A stretch of DNA of 64,000 bases from Planctomycetaceae bacterium (GCA_029243145.1 JAQWSQ010000143.1:1-64000), one strand, 5' to 3'. Positions 46,061 through 55,607 are shown, counted from the stretch's first letter. Numbers and translations: made by a program. Notes: a model not told the origin generated them from the letters alone.

Positions 46061-47464
46061 TTGGCGAGAACGGAAACCAAGCAGGTGCAATACGATACGA
46101 TCATCATCGGAGCCGGTCTTTCGGGGCTGGCGGCTGGCATTCGACTTGCATATTACGACCAAAAGGTTTGCTTGCTCGAACGGCACACGACAATCGGTGG
46201 TCTGAACTCTTTCTATCGGCTGCGACATCGAAATTATGATGTTGGCTTGCACGCCGTGACCAACTACGCGGAAAAAGGGGACCGCTCCAAACCGCTCAAC
46301 AAACTGCTGAGGCAACTGCGACTCTCCTGGGACGATTTCGCACTCTGTCCACAAATCGAGTCTTCAGTCGTCTTCCCGGACTGCACGTTACGGATGACGA
46401 ACGATTTTGAACTTCTCCGCTCTCAAGTCAGCGAAAGTTTTCCCGATCAAGCCGACGGCTTCAATCGGCTCGTCCAATCGATCGACGAATTTAATCCCTT
46501 CGCAGAGACCGAGGGATATCTGTCGGCCCGCGAACATGTTCGCAAATATCTGACAGATCCATTGCTCGAGAACATGCTGTTCTGCCCCATCCTGTTCTAT
46601 AGTTCTGCGACACCCAATGATCTCGACTTGCGACAATTCGTGATCATCTTTCGCAGTATTCTTCAGGAAGGCTTCAGCCGACCGCAGGAAGGGATCCGGC
46701 GAATTCTCCGAGTCCTCGTCAAGAAGTTTCGCGGCGAAGGGGGAGAATTGAAGCTGCGGACCGGTGTGAAGCGTATTTTGGAAAAAAATGGAGCCGCTTG
46801 CGGAGTCGAACTCGATAATGGCGAAATTCTGGAAGGGAAAAGAGTTCTCTCATCCGCCGGTTTAATCGAAACACAGAGGATGTGTGAGGAACCGTTCGTC
46901 GAAGAGAAAGCCGCCACCGGCGATATCTCGTTCGTCGAATCAATCTCGTCGCTCGATTGCGCTCCTGCAGATTTGGGACACCACGGCACGGTGGTCTTCT
47001 TTTCCAACCAAACTGACTTCCGCTACGAACGACCAAACACGCCGGTCGATTTACGCAGCGGGATTATCTGCTCGCCGAACAATTATCAGTTCGATGAACC
47101 GTTAGAAGAGAATAAAATCAACATCACGGCACTCGCCGATCACGAGTACTGGCTAAACATTGGCGATGAAGACATTTATCAGCAAGCCAAACAAGAATAC
47201 TCTCAGGCAATCATCGAAAACGCGATCAACATCGTGCCCGATTTTCGTGATCACATCATCGATCAAGATGTCTTTACTCCCCGAACCATCAAGAAGTTTA
47301 CCGGGCATCTCAATGGAGCCGTTTATGGTTCACCCACCAAACAACTCAGTGGAACAACTCCGCTCGACAATCTGTTTTTGTGTGGGACGGACCAGGGATT
47401 TTTGGGAATCATCGGAGCGATGTTGTCGGGTATCTCAATGGCCAATGCGCATTGCTTGAAGTAA
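46061..47464 (+). CDS. FAD-dependent oxidoreductase of the phytoene desaturase/CrtI type
   Basis: 467 residues. No ATG start is available: an in-frame stop lies at 46022, so the start is TTG 46061 or GTG 46085. The N-terminal dinucleotide fold is DTIIIGAGLSGLAAGIRLA; LNSFYRLRHRNYDVGLHAV follows as in carotenoid desaturase/isomerase and retinol-saturase-like proteins. The C-terminal FAD motif is NLFLCGTDQGFLGIIGAML. It should desaturate, saturate or isomerise a polyene or acyl chain at the membrane. With the ketosynthase and ACP just upstream, it may act on ACP-bound or derived lipid, which is inference. Confidence 0.85.
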   Translation: MARTETKQVQYDTIIIGAGLSGLAAGIRLAYYDQKVCLLERHTTIGGLNSFYRLRHRNYDVGLHAVTNYAEKGDRSKPLNKLLRQLRLSWDDFALCPQIESSVVFPDCTLRMTNDFELLRSQVSESFPDQADGFNRLVQSIDEFNPFAETEGYLSAREHVRKYLTDPLLENMLFCPILFYSSATPNDLDLRQFVIIFRSILQEGFSRPQEGIRRILRVLVKKFRGEGGELKLRTGVKRILEKNGAACGVELDNGEILEGKRVLSSAGLIETQRMCEEPFVEEKAATGDISFVESISSLDCAPADLGHHGTVVFFSNQTDFRYERPNTPVDLRSGIICSPNNYQFDEPLEENKINITALADHEYWLNIGDEDIYQQAKQEYSQAIIENAINIVPDFRDHIIDQDVFTPRTIKKFTGHLNGAVYGSPTKQLSGTTPLDNLFLCGTDQGFLGIIGAMLSGISMANAHCLK

Positions 47465-47499
47465 GTTTGACCACTGCAATTGTTCGATGTCGATACCCA

Positions 47500-48831
47500 T
47501 TATTCCTCTGCCGATTTCAAAATCAATGCGGTCCCCCAATTGGCGCGATCCTGAACATCTCCCTGATCGCCGAAATCAACGCGAAGTGTGAGCGTTTTTT
47601 TTGCTGTTAAGTCGATGCGAATCAATTGTGGTTTTTCGTCACCTCGGATGATTTCACTTTGATAAACGGATTTGTGATCGGTCAGCACCTCGAAGACAAC
47701 ACTTCCCGCTCCTTTCGTAACATCATCAACACCAATTTCTGACAGAAACCATTGATCGCTTTCTTCCAATGGCCAATGAATCTCAGTGCGAGAATGCATA
47801 CCGAGACCTGTCAGGTAGCCAGCCGTTTGCATTCTCATAGGAGTTCCCAACACATTCGCGTTGATTTGCCATTGAGGTACTTTGGAAAGAAATGGCGTAT
47901 AGATCACCTCTTGAGGTGTTCGCTCCGAGAGCGGTCTCCGGTTCTCGGTGAGTGAAAGAAACGAATCCACAGATTCTAATGGAATTTGCCAATCTCCAGA
48001 AAGTTCTGTCTTTAACAACAAGGCATTAAACTCAACCAATGTGACGGAACGTGACGTGACGCGGCTACCATCTCGAAGACTGACTAATGTTCTCTGAGAC
48101 TCGGATTTGGGGACGATCACTAAGTCGGGGTTGAAACGTAAAAGGGTGAGTTCGTGAAGAAGCAAGTCGCGAGGTCCAGAGTCCGTTTCCATCGTCAATG
48201 TCGTAGCAGAAAATCCGGAAAGCTCTCCCCGAATATTGTCACCGTTCGAGAGAGTCAATTGATCCTGCTGGAGTTCACTTTTATCGAGCATCGTTAACGG
48301 ATCGGACGTTGAAAAGCCTCCATCGAGCCGACTCCACTCGAGTTGAGTCACCGATTCCAACATGATTCTTAGAGGACGTGGGGGAGGATCATTCTTGTCT
48401 GATTCTTCCTTCAAAAGTACCGACGGTAGAAACGTGAGTTCTGTCTCGGAGAGATCCACCAGATGCCCCATGATGGAATCACCATTCGACATCGTCACCT
48501 TGCAGAGTTTTTCTGTCGTCGAATTTTCTGTGGGCGAATTGAATGCCAGGGGATAGGCAGGCGGAACCAGATGCTTCACAGAGAGCACATCGTCGGGAGC
48601 GAATCGACGTATTTTGTCTCCGCGCCCGAGCAACCAATGTGTACTTGTGACATTCAAATCTGCTGAAGCCAACTGCTCTCCCTTAATCGTCACGAGTTCC
48701 CAGATTTCCGCAGAAGGTAACTCGGCTGCGATAAAACTTGACGGCAGAGAAGCACAACACAGAAGCAGACACAGGAGAATTTTGGGAACAACATTAAACA
48801 TTGCTGAATCATCCAGAACCGGCATACGCAT
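47500..48831 (-). CDS. Secreted NPCBM-domain protein
   Basis: 443 residues when started at 48831, where ATG overlaps the upstream stop as TGATG; the ATG at 48801 just before the signal peptide is the alternative. The signal peptide is FNVVPKILLCLLLCCASLPS. The central part has repeated small beta units (VTMSNGDSIMGHLVDLSETE, LTLSNGDNIRGELSGFSATT, VSLRDGSRVTSRSVTL) that look like one motif repeated three times. The C-terminal 110 residues match an NPCBM/NEW2-type carbohydrate-binding domain: AGYLTGLGMHSRTEIHW, then WFLSEIGVDD and RVDFGDQGDVQDRANWG. It may bind an envelope or extracellular glycan. Ligand unknown. Confidence 0.75.
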   Translation of the reverse strand: MRMPVLDDSAMFNVVPKILLCLLLCCASLPSSFIAAELPSAEIWELVTIKGEQLASADLNVTSTHWLLGRGDKIRRFAPDDVLSVKHLVPPAYPLAFNSPTENSTTEKLCKVTMSNGDSIMGHLVDLSETELTFLPSVLLKEESDKNDPPPRPLRIMLESVTQLEWSRLDGGFSTSDPLTMLDKSELQQDQLTLSNGDNIRGELSGFSATTLTMETDSGPRDLLLHELTLLRFNPDLVIVPKSESQRTLVSLRDGSRVTSRSVTLVEFNALLLKTELSGDWQIPLESVDSFLSLTENRRPLSERTPQEVIYTPFLSKVPQWQINANVLGTPMRMQTAGYLTGLGMHSRTEIHWPLEESDQWFLSEIGVDDVTKGAGSVVFEVLTDHKSVYQSEIIRGDEKPQLIRIDLTAKKTLTLRVDFGDQGDVQDRANWGTALILKSAEE

Positions 48832-49523
48832 CAAAGACGCAATCCACCGTCGGTGAGAGTTTGTAAAGCCAATTCGCAAACATCGTCGGGAAGTCCCGCG
48901 GTTCGATAACTGGCAATGGCGTCCTTGATAGCATACTCAACCTGCTTTAAAGTGACAGTGCCGTTCTCATAGATCGCGTATGCCGCTCGGGGATCGAGAT
49001 TTCGTGGTTGGCCAACTGATCCCGGATTGACGACTGTCGTTCCATTGTCTAACTCCAGTAAATACGGTTGATGCGTGTGTCCAACACACACAAAATCGGC
49101 GTCGATATTTTTAAGACGTTGTTGCCAGTCCGCTTGTTTGGGACCAAGATATTCTTCCAGAGGATCGCGAGGTGTCCCATGCACGAGGTAAAATTGTTTG
49201 CCATCTAATTCGATAAATTGGGAGGTCGGCAATTGACTCAACCACTTCAGTTGGTCGTCACTCATCCTCTGCCAATGCAGCGGTCGAGTCGCGAATGCCA
49301 AGTGTCGAGGCCCGGGACCACCGCGAGGTCGGACTTTTTGACCGACTGCGTGATCGTGATTTCCACGAACACAGGCAGCCGCATTTTCCTGCACCCAGTC
49401 CACGACTTCCGAGGGATCGCAACCGTAGTCAACAACGTCCCCAGCACACAGGCACGCATCAAACTCCTCAGCCTCGAACACAGCCATATTGGAATGAATA
49501 TCGGAAATAATCAGAATTCGCAT
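48831..49523 (-). CDS. Metallophosphoesterase (YfcE/MJ0936-like)
   Basis: 230 residues, cytoplasmic. The calcineurin-like dimetal site is complete: LIISDIHSNMAVFE, CAGDVVDYGCDP, CVRGNHDHAV, YLVHGTPRD and CVGHTHQPYLLEL. NPGSVGQPRNLDPRAAYAI is the conserved block of the YfcE/MJ0936 group of small phosphodiesterases. The in vivo substrate of the group is generally unknown. The stop codon overlaps the start of the NPCBM gene, implying cotranscription, though no functional link is apparent. Confidence 0.9.
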   Translation of the reverse strand: MRILIISDIHSNMAVFEAEEFDACLCAGDVVDYGCDPSEVVDWVQENAAACVRGNHDHAVGQKVRPRGGPGPRHLAFATRPLHWQRMSDDQLKWLSQLPTSQFIELDGKQFYLVHGTPRDPLEEYLGPKQADWQQRLKNIDADFVCVGHTHQPYLLELDNGTTVVNPGSVGQPRNLDPRAAYAIYENGTVTLKQVEYAIKDAIASYRTAGLPDDVCELALQTLTDGGLRL

Positions 49524-49651
49524 GGTTTTTCACTATCCCAAAATGGCTGATTAATTGGCCATCCGACTCAATGATGTCATCTGTCCACAAAGATTCGCCT
49601 TGAAGCGAATCGGTAATCAGAGTGTAATGTTCCCAACTCAGGGGAAAACAT

Positions 49652-49951
49652 ATGGACCACTCCATCGAGAGTATGACACTACAGGATAAAGTCAAGAAAT
49701 CAGAAGTCCTCGTGCGCGAAATGATTGAACACTTAGAACTCGGATTTCTTCCTAAACTCAAGAATTTGCAGAAAATTTCTCGTGTGGGCAACAGTCAATC
49801 GCAGTTGGAAGATATTGCCGACTTGACGGTTCGCAACCATGTCGTGCAGGTGCTGGAATCAGAACAGTTTACAGAGAGTTTGTTCGAAAAACTGTCGGTA
49901 CTGACCAATGCCCTCGAAAAAGACATGAATGATGTATTGTACGGCAAGTAA
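49652..49951 (+). CDS. Small helical protein of unknown function
   Basis: 99 residues, ATG preceded by AGGGGAAAACAT. It is predicted all-helical without a signal peptide: DKVKKSEVLVREMIEHL, SQLEDIADLTVRNHVVQVLE and FEKLSVLTNALEKDMNDVL. I do not recognise the family. It stands alone between the divergent metallophosphoesterase gene and the kinase. A good ribosome site and clean frame support a real gene. Confidence 0.6.
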   Translation: MDHSIESMTLQDKVKKSEVLVREMIEHLELGFLPKLKNLQKISRVGNSQSQLEDIADLTVRNHVVQVLESEQFTESLFEKLSVLTNALEKDMNDVLYGK

Positions 49952-50054
49952 TATTGTCCCTTGAAGCAGCCCCTAAGCCCCATAATGATCCGCGCGCTGA
50001 GTTGTTCTTCCTGGCGAATCTCTGGATTTTTGCGTGCTAATCCTCCGCAAAAAG

Positions 50055-50264
50055 CTACAATAGAATTGTGTACGGTTTGTCTTTGACACAATCGATAAAC
50101 ACGGGCCTGTCATTTTCGTCGATCCTGGGAAATGTTCTTTTTTCTGCGGGATGGACGGAACCTAAGATGTCGATTAATCGTCTAGACTCCTGAACTTCCT
50201 GCAAATCTTGGACACTGGGAAACCATTTCTTCAGTCGTACAGGATATGTGGTCAGTACGCACAT
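50055..50264 (-). CDS. Possible small protein of unknown function
   Basis: 69 residues from the ATG at 50264, with AAGGGGAG about 9 bases upstream. It begins MCVLTTYPVRLKKWFP and ends DCVKDKPYTILL; no family recognised. The only support is the ribosome site and the otherwise empty interval. Its start is 30 bases from the preferred kinase start on the other strand, leaving little room for two promoters, so it may be spurious. Confidence 0.3.
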   Translation of the reverse strand: MCVLTTYPVRLKKWFPSVQDLQEVQESRRLIDILGSVHPAEKRTFPRIDENDRPVFIDCVKDKPYTILL

Positions 50265-50294
50265 CAATTTCATCTCCCCTTAACTGACTGCAAA

Positions 50295-53240
50295 ATGGCC
50301 GAATCGGGATCAACAGGTTCGACACCAATATCAGCGAGCGGACAGGCGTTTCCGTTCTCTAACGCCCCCCCCGTGCGCAAATCTCAAGAGACTGTCCTGA
50401 ATCCAGAAGGATGCCCACACTCCGGGACAACCGGGACGCCGCCAACCTTCGCACAGCCTAAGTCCGAAATTCATAGTTTATTGTTTCCCGACCTGTCTCA
50501 GCTTTCGCCAGGCGAGCTTCCCGATTCTCCCCACGGAGTGAAACTTGCGCACTTCGAGTTAGTGGACCGAATTGGTTCGGGCGGAATGGGCTCGGTGTTT
50601 CTGGCTCTCGATTTACAATTGCAAAGATACGTGGCTCTCAAGATTCTGGCTCCTTCTCAAGCCAGAGAACCATCCTCTATCCAGAGATTTCTCAACGAGG
50701 CACGAGCCGCTGCAAGGCTCGATTATGATGGGATTGCCCGTGTTCACTTTTATGGTGAGGACTGTGGGTTTCACTTCATTGCTTTTGAATATGTCACGGG
50801 AACAAACGCGCGAGATTTAATCAATCAACGTGGCCCCTTAAGCCCGGGTGATGCGATTAACTTCACTTTGCAGATTGCCCACGCACTCAAACACACTTCT
50901 GCGGCCGGAGTCGTTCATCGAGATATCAAACCCTCGAACATTATTGTCAATCCGGCAGGTCGCGCGAAACTGGTCGACTTGGGTCTCGCTCGTAAAGAGT
51001 CCTCTGAATCCATGGACGACCTAACGGTCGCTGGCACCACTCTGGGAACATTCGATTATATTTCCCCCGAGCAGGCACAGGATCCGCGAAATGTCGATGT
51101 GCGCAGTGATATCTATTCACTCGGATGCACGCTGTACCACATGCTCACGGGCGAACCTCCTTATCCCGAAGGAACGTTGGCCCAAAAACTTCTCGAACAC
51201 CAACAGACCTTCGTCCCCAATCCGACAGACATCAATCGAAGAATTGCCCCACAACTGGCTGCCGTCACGCAAAAGATGATGGCCAGCGATCCGAAGAAGC
51301 GATATCAATCTCCCGAATCGTTGATTCGAGATTTGCTGATGGTCGCCAGCGATCAAGGACTACGTGGGGTCACTCCTGAAGGCCTCGTCTGGTCGGACGG
51401 CTTAAAATCCAATGAACAACACTTTCTGGTCAAACACGCCGGGTGGATTGCTGCGGTCGCCGTGCTACTTGTCATCGTCTACTCATTAGATCGACTCGAC
51501 CAATCCCCATCCGACACAAGTCGGTCGATAGCAGGTTCGAACCAGGGTTCTAACGACGAGCTCGGAAACTCAGAGGTCGGCTCCAATTCTGATGAACAAA
51601 ATGCGCAACCATCCATTCCGTCCGATGAAACGGCGAATGAGCAACCAGAAAACAACCTGATCACGATGCAGGACAACCTGCCAGAAACGATCGGAGGATC
51701 ACTCCCCCGAGAGACACTTCCTGGAACTGGTGTGGGTAACATCCTGAATCTGCTCAATCCCGATGGCATCTTCAATCAACCCATTGTTGATAATCCCGAT
51801 ACTCCCGAACCTCTGATCGCCAGAAACTCCCCAGAAAACAATAATCCTGCAACCAACCAGACAGAGTCGGTCTTATCACCCCAAATCCCGCTAGCCCCAC
51901 CAGAAGTCGTCTCCCCCACGCCTAAGGTTCCTTCAGAGAATGCCGGCAACACGGCTGCTTCACTCCCTGATGAGCCTGAAACGTCACCGTTGATGAAACT
52001 TGAGTTGCCTGAGAGCCCCGTCATTCTCTGGGCAATGGGGGCCTCGGAACCTCAAGAATACAATACGCTGGAAGCGGCCTGCGCGAATGCTCGAAGTGGC
52101 AGCATCATCGAACTGCAATACAATGGTTTTTTGAAAGATCGTCTGGAAAAACCGATCACTATCAATAAGAACATTACCATTCGAGCCGCCAAAGACTTCC
52201 ACCCGGTGATTTCGTTTACCAGCCGACTTAATCCTGATCAATCCGACACGCGCATGATCACCATTCGGGAGGGATCGCTCAATCTGGTGAATGTCGACTT
52301 ACACCTGAATATTCAGCATGGTGTGACATACCCGACGCGGGAACACTGGACTCTCTTTTCCGTACAGGGATCGGATCAGTTAAGTTTGAAAAACGTGACT
52401 GCAACGATTCAAAATGAAGATCGTGAACCAGCGGCGATCATTGAATTCGTTCGTGGATTGGGCGACGAGTTGGAAAAGATGAAAATGAAAACAACCAGTT
52501 CCTCTTTGAATATCGATCCCTTTGTTCTCTCGATCCAAGACTCGGTCTTGCGAGGCGAATCTCACGCCCTGCTGATAAAAACCGCACGCCCCGGTCGCGT
52601 TCGTATCGAAAACAGTATGATTGCTGTTGAGAGTTCGCTCATCTTGAATGAAGGCTCGACCGATATGCCGGGGGAATCTAATCTGGTCGATCTCGAACTG
52701 AAACATTCGACTGTCGCCACAGGTTCTTCACCGTTTCGTTTTGCGAGTGGCGAAGCGCAGCGATTTTTGTTACCCATTTCGGTCACCAGCGAAAATTCTC
52801 TCTATGCCTTGAACCCTGCATTAGTCGCCCCGTTTGTCTCCATGACCGGAGCCACGAATCCGGCTGACTTCAGATCTCTTTTGAGTTGGTACGGTCGACG
52901 AAATTTCTATCACGGCTTTGAGGTGTTCTGGACGATTGCCGATGATTTCGGAAGCACAGAACTGACTGACCTCGACTTTGAAGACTGGGGCGACCATTGG
53001 TCGAATCGAGAAGGCACGTTTGAAGAAGCCGCCGTCGCAGGCTTAATTCAATGGACCAACAGTTGGGGGACAGGAGCTTCGATTTTCTCCAAAGTCATCC
53101 CTCAACAGTTACAGATGGAACAAGATTCTGATAACCAACAGAATCTATTAGCTTCAGATGGTTCCACTCTGGGAGCAAGTTTGGATCGGCTCCCCGCGCC
53201 TCCCAAATCTCTGACCTCTCCGCGACTTCCACTGGAATAG
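50295..53240 (+). CDS. Transmembrane serine/threonine protein kinase with beta-helix-like tail
   Basis: 981 residues from the ATG at 50295 (MAESGSTGSTPIS); an in-frame TTG at 50208 is possible and no start has a clear ribosome site. A Ser/Pro-rich leader precedes a Hanks-type kinase at about residues 80-370: GSGGMGSVF, the Lys of VALKIL, VHRDIKPSNIIV, DLGLA (DLG replaces DFG) and GTFDYISPEQAQDPRNVDV. A TM segment (WIAAVAVLLVIVYSL) lies near 381-399. The extracellular part has a disordered Asn/Pro/Ser-rich linker and a beta-helix-like stretch of about 573-853 (ANARSGSIIELQYNG, ITINKNITIRAAKDF, REGSLNLVNVDLHL). The tail may sense an envelope or extracellular ligand. Substrates unknown. Confidence 0.88.
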   Translation: MAESGSTGSTPISASGQAFPFSNAPPVRKSQETVLNPEGCPHSGTTGTPPTFAQPKSEIHSLLFPDLSQLSPGELPDSPHGVKLAHFELVDRIGSGGMGSVFLALDLQLQRYVALKILAPSQAREPSSIQRFLNEARAAARLDYDGIARVHFYGEDCGFHFIAFEYVTGTNARDLINQRGPLSPGDAINFTLQIAHALKHTSAAGVVHRDIKPSNIIVNPAGRAKLVDLGLARKESSESMDDLTVAGTTLGTFDYISPEQAQDPRNVDVRSDIYSLGCTLYHMLTGEPPYPEGTLAQKLLEHQQTFVPNPTDINRRIAPQLAAVTQKMMASDPKKRYQSPESLIRDLLMVASDQGLRGVTPEGLVWSDGLKSNEQHFLVKHAGWIAAVAVLLVIVYSLDRLDQSPSDTSRSIAGSNQGSNDELGNSEVGSNSDEQNAQPSIPSDETANEQPENNLITMQDNLPETIGGSLPRETLPGTGVGNILNLLNPDGIFNQPIVDNPDTPEPLIARNSPENNNPATNQTESVLSPQIPLAPPEVVSPTPKVPSENAGNTAASLPDEPETSPLMKLELPESPVILWAMGASEPQEYNTLEAACANARSGSIIELQYNGFLKDRLEKPITINKNITIRAAKDFHPVISFTSRLNPDQSDTRMITIREGSLNLVNVDLHLNIQHGVTYPTREHWTLFSVQGSDQLSLKNVTATIQNEDREPAAIIEFVRGLGDELEKMKMKTTSSSLNIDPFVLSIQDSVLRGESHALLIKTARPGRVRIENSMIAVESSLILNEGSTDMPGESNLVDLELKHSTVATGSSPFRFASGEAQRFLLPISVTSENSLYALNPALVAPFVSMTGATNPADFRSLLSWYGRRNFYHGFEVFWTIADDFGSTELTDLDFEDWGDHWSNREGTFEEAAVAGLIQWTNSWGTGASIFSKVIPQQLQMEQDSDNQQNLLASDGSTLGASLDRLPAPPKSLTSPRLPLE

Positions 53241-53285
53241 CCTCTGGACCAACCTGTGCTGAGTGTTGAGACGCCCTTCATTTCC

Positions 53286-53965
53286 GAACACTCAACACCC
53301 TTTTCAAGATGTCAAGATTCGGAGATTTGGGGACACACCTCGACCGAATCTTGACCAAATGTTGAATCAAATCTTCCCAAATCTTGATTCCGAATCTTCC
53401 ATACCCTTGAGCAAGTTGTTGGCTATCATCGGTTTACGCTGATTGCTTCACTTTGAAGAGATACTGCATTTTCTGTGAACGCATCTTCTACGCCACGCGA
53501 GATCGCTTCCTTTCTCACGTTGCAGCGGTCGTCATTGTTGAACACGTTAGTCGTTATTTGAGCCGCCAGCGCGCATGCTCACCCCGCTTTGCGGTGAGAG
53601 CATGGCACCCGACACTCATAAACGGGTTGTCATGACGTTCAAATTGCCAAAGATCGAGTCGCCTGTCGGCGAACCACGAACGCTAACTCTGGCAGATCAT
53701 CATCGGCAAGATCATTTTTGACGCTAAGTCGCGCAAAGGACGAAAGAGATCGTAGATGCGTTCGCAAGAACTTAGGGGTATATGCTTAAACCGCAGAGTT
53801 CGCTGAGAGCACGGAGAAATGACAAATTATGTTGCTGGGGCTCTCATAAGTGTGGAAAGAAGACGGAACTATGAATTGCCAAGCAGCCTTTGAGTTTCCA
53901 AACGCAAACATATCCCCAGGTGAAAGACTTTAAATCACGTAGAGGCGCAGAGGAAATAACTAACT
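53286..53965. repeat. Long degenerate non-coding repeat, copy B
   Basis: Starts about 45 bases after the kinase stop and aligns with 3612-4370 in the same orientation and order. It begins with ACACTCAACA and TTCAAGATGTCAAGATT as copy A does, and ends with the AGAGGCGCAGAGG motif. A run of partial direct repeats based on CTTCC..ATCTTGA (about 53315-53405) is specific to this copy. No credible coding frame. Confidence 0.8.
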
Positions 53966-54326
53966 CACACACCTGGGTAGCACCGATCACGCGTCTATCG
54001 GTGTGCGCGTTTTTCATAGCCCGATCTGCGCAAGCAGTCGGGATGGTTTCGATCAACATTGCGTTTTGAAATTGCTATTTGAGCCGTGAGCGAGTTAAGG
54101 AGCTTTGAGCCGCTGACGCAAGACAGTCGGGCCTTGGAAAGTTTTCTGAACCGCGGATCACGCGGATTTCCCGGATGAAATTGATCTGCCCACGCGACTG
54201 AGGACAGATCACCCCACCACCGACAAAATCTTCCCGTCCTCCTCCTCCGATCTTCGGGATTCGCTGGAGATCCATCTTCTGATGGTCCGAAATATATGGT
54301 TGACATATTTATAAAATACGGTAATT
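53966..54326. other. Gene-free stretch upstream of the Y-family polymerase
   Basis: It holds the hairpin at 53981-54003 and a short GCTTTGAGCCGCTGACGC segment, then an AT-rich 54290-54326 that contains TTGACA at 54300-54305, a possible -35 element whose -10 would overlap the start codon. No LexA-type box was recognised; planctomycete SOS boxes are not known to me. Confidence 0.4.
53981..54003. repeat. Hairpin after a shared ACCTGGGTAGC flank, second copy
   Basis: CACCGAT (53981-53987) pairs with ATCGGTG (53997-54003). Upstream flank AGAGGAAATAAC...CACACCTGGGTAG matches that of the hairpin at 13784-13806 though the stems differ in sequence. Confidence 0.6.
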
Positions 54327-55607
54327 ATGAACACTATGAAAACCGCATCTCCCATCGGTCATCTTGATTCTGATTGCTTCTACGTTTCCGCCGAACGGGT
54401 GCGATTTCCGTGCCTGCGCGGGATCCCCGTAGGAGTGCTCGGCAATCAAGGGGCTTGCGTCATCGCCAAGAGCTACGAACTCAAAGCGGCCGGCGTGAAG
54501 ACGGGGGTTCCGATTTGGGAGGCCCGGAAAATTTGCCCGGAAGCCGTTTTTGTGAAACGAGATTTTCGCTGGTACGAAGTCCTCAGTCGCAAGATGCTGG
54601 ATGTGCTGGCAGACGTTTCTCCATTGGTCGAGTATTACTCCATTGATGAAATGTTCTTCGATGCGAGCGAGTTACCCCGTGTCTTTGGCGGTTCAATGCG
54701 GGAAGCCGCCTTGCAACTCCAACAACGAATGTTGCAAGAGGTGGGAGTCCCTGTCTCCATTGGGATTGGTGAATCAAAAACGATGGCAAAGCTCGGCAGT
54801 GACACCTCCAAGCCGTTCGGAGTCCACGCACTGCACGAGCTGACCGACAAGCAACGGTTCGATTATCTGAGATCAATCCCCGTTGGCGAACTCTGCGGAG
54901 TTGGTAAACGATCCCAGGTCAAACTGGAACAACACCGAATTTTCAACTGCCTCGATTTCATTCGAGCGGACCGCAAATTCATTCAAAAGCTACTCACCAT
55001 CAAGGGAGAGGCGTTGTGGTACGAACTGCAAGGTGAGTCGATCAACAAGATCGCCACTTCCCGACCACCCCACAAAGCGATTTCACGCGGTGGAAGCTTG
55101 GGAGGAAAAACAGCCATCGCAAAACAACAACATGCCTGGGTCGTTCGCAATGTGGAGAGACTGATTGAAGCGATGGACTTTCATGGAGTGTTTGCCCGAA
55201 AGTTTTCCTTGAGCCTGGAACGTCCGAACGATTATGGCTGGGGAGGACACGTTGTGCTTTCTGAACCGACCAACTCATTCAAGCTGCTCTGTGCGGTCTT
55301 CCGCGAAATGCTGGACCGATCTGACAGCCGAGACAAAGCGATTAGCCATATGCACCTGATTGCCGAGAAGCTGAGCTATCGAAGCGAGATCCAGCGTACG
55401 CTGTTCGAGACCACTTATTCAACGCACGATGGCCGTCCGATTACCGAGTCTTCCATTGATCAACTCGCGACACTCAAGCAACAAATCAATCAAAAGGTCG
55501 GACGTTTTGCCATTCGCTCCGGTGAGACTTTGCATTTGCCCGAAATCTACGCCGACGAAACCAACGACTACGACATCTGCGACGTGCAGGGGAAAATGTG
55601 CTTCTGA
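54327..55607 (+). CDS. Y-family translesion DNA polymerase, UmuC-like
   Basis: 426 residues. Y-family polymerases copy past damaged bases. The palm is visible: first metal Asp in GHLDSDCFYVSAERVRFP (UmuC-like CFYVSAER), the catalytic pair in VEYYSIDEMFFD, and the helix-hairpin segment VSIGIGESKTMAKLGSDTSK. AGVKTGVPIWEARKICPE is the UmuC-type finger region. A C-terminal little-finger domain follows. No UmuD gene precedes it. The stop codon overlaps the start of the SRAP-like gene as TGATG, so the two are translationally coupled. The start is uncertain (54327 or ATG 54336); a TTGACA lies at 54300. Confidence 0.9.
   Translation: MNTMKTASPIGHLDSDCFYVSAERVRFPCLRGIPVGVLGNQGACVIAKSYELKAAGVKTGVPIWEARKICPEAVFVKRDFRWYEVLSRKMLDVLADVSPLVEYYSIDEMFFDASELPRVFGGSMREAALQLQQRMLQEVGVPVSIGIGESKTMAKLGSDTSKPFGVHALHELTDKQRFDYLRSIPVGELCGVGKRSQVKLEQHRIFNCLDFIRADRKFIQKLLTIKGEALWYELQGESINKIATSRPPHKAISRGGSLGGKTAIAKQQHAWVVRNVERLIEAMDFHGVFARKFSLSLERPNDYGWGGHVVLSEPTNSFKLLCAVFREMLDRSDSRDKAISHMHLIAEKLSYRSEIQRTLFETTYSTHDGRPITESSIDQLATLKQQINQKVGRFAIRSGETLHLPEIYADETNDYDICDVQGKMCF

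Noticed and set aside
50083-50088. TTGACA upstream of the kinase as a sigma70 promoter
   Set aside because: No -10-like sequence at 16-18 bases.
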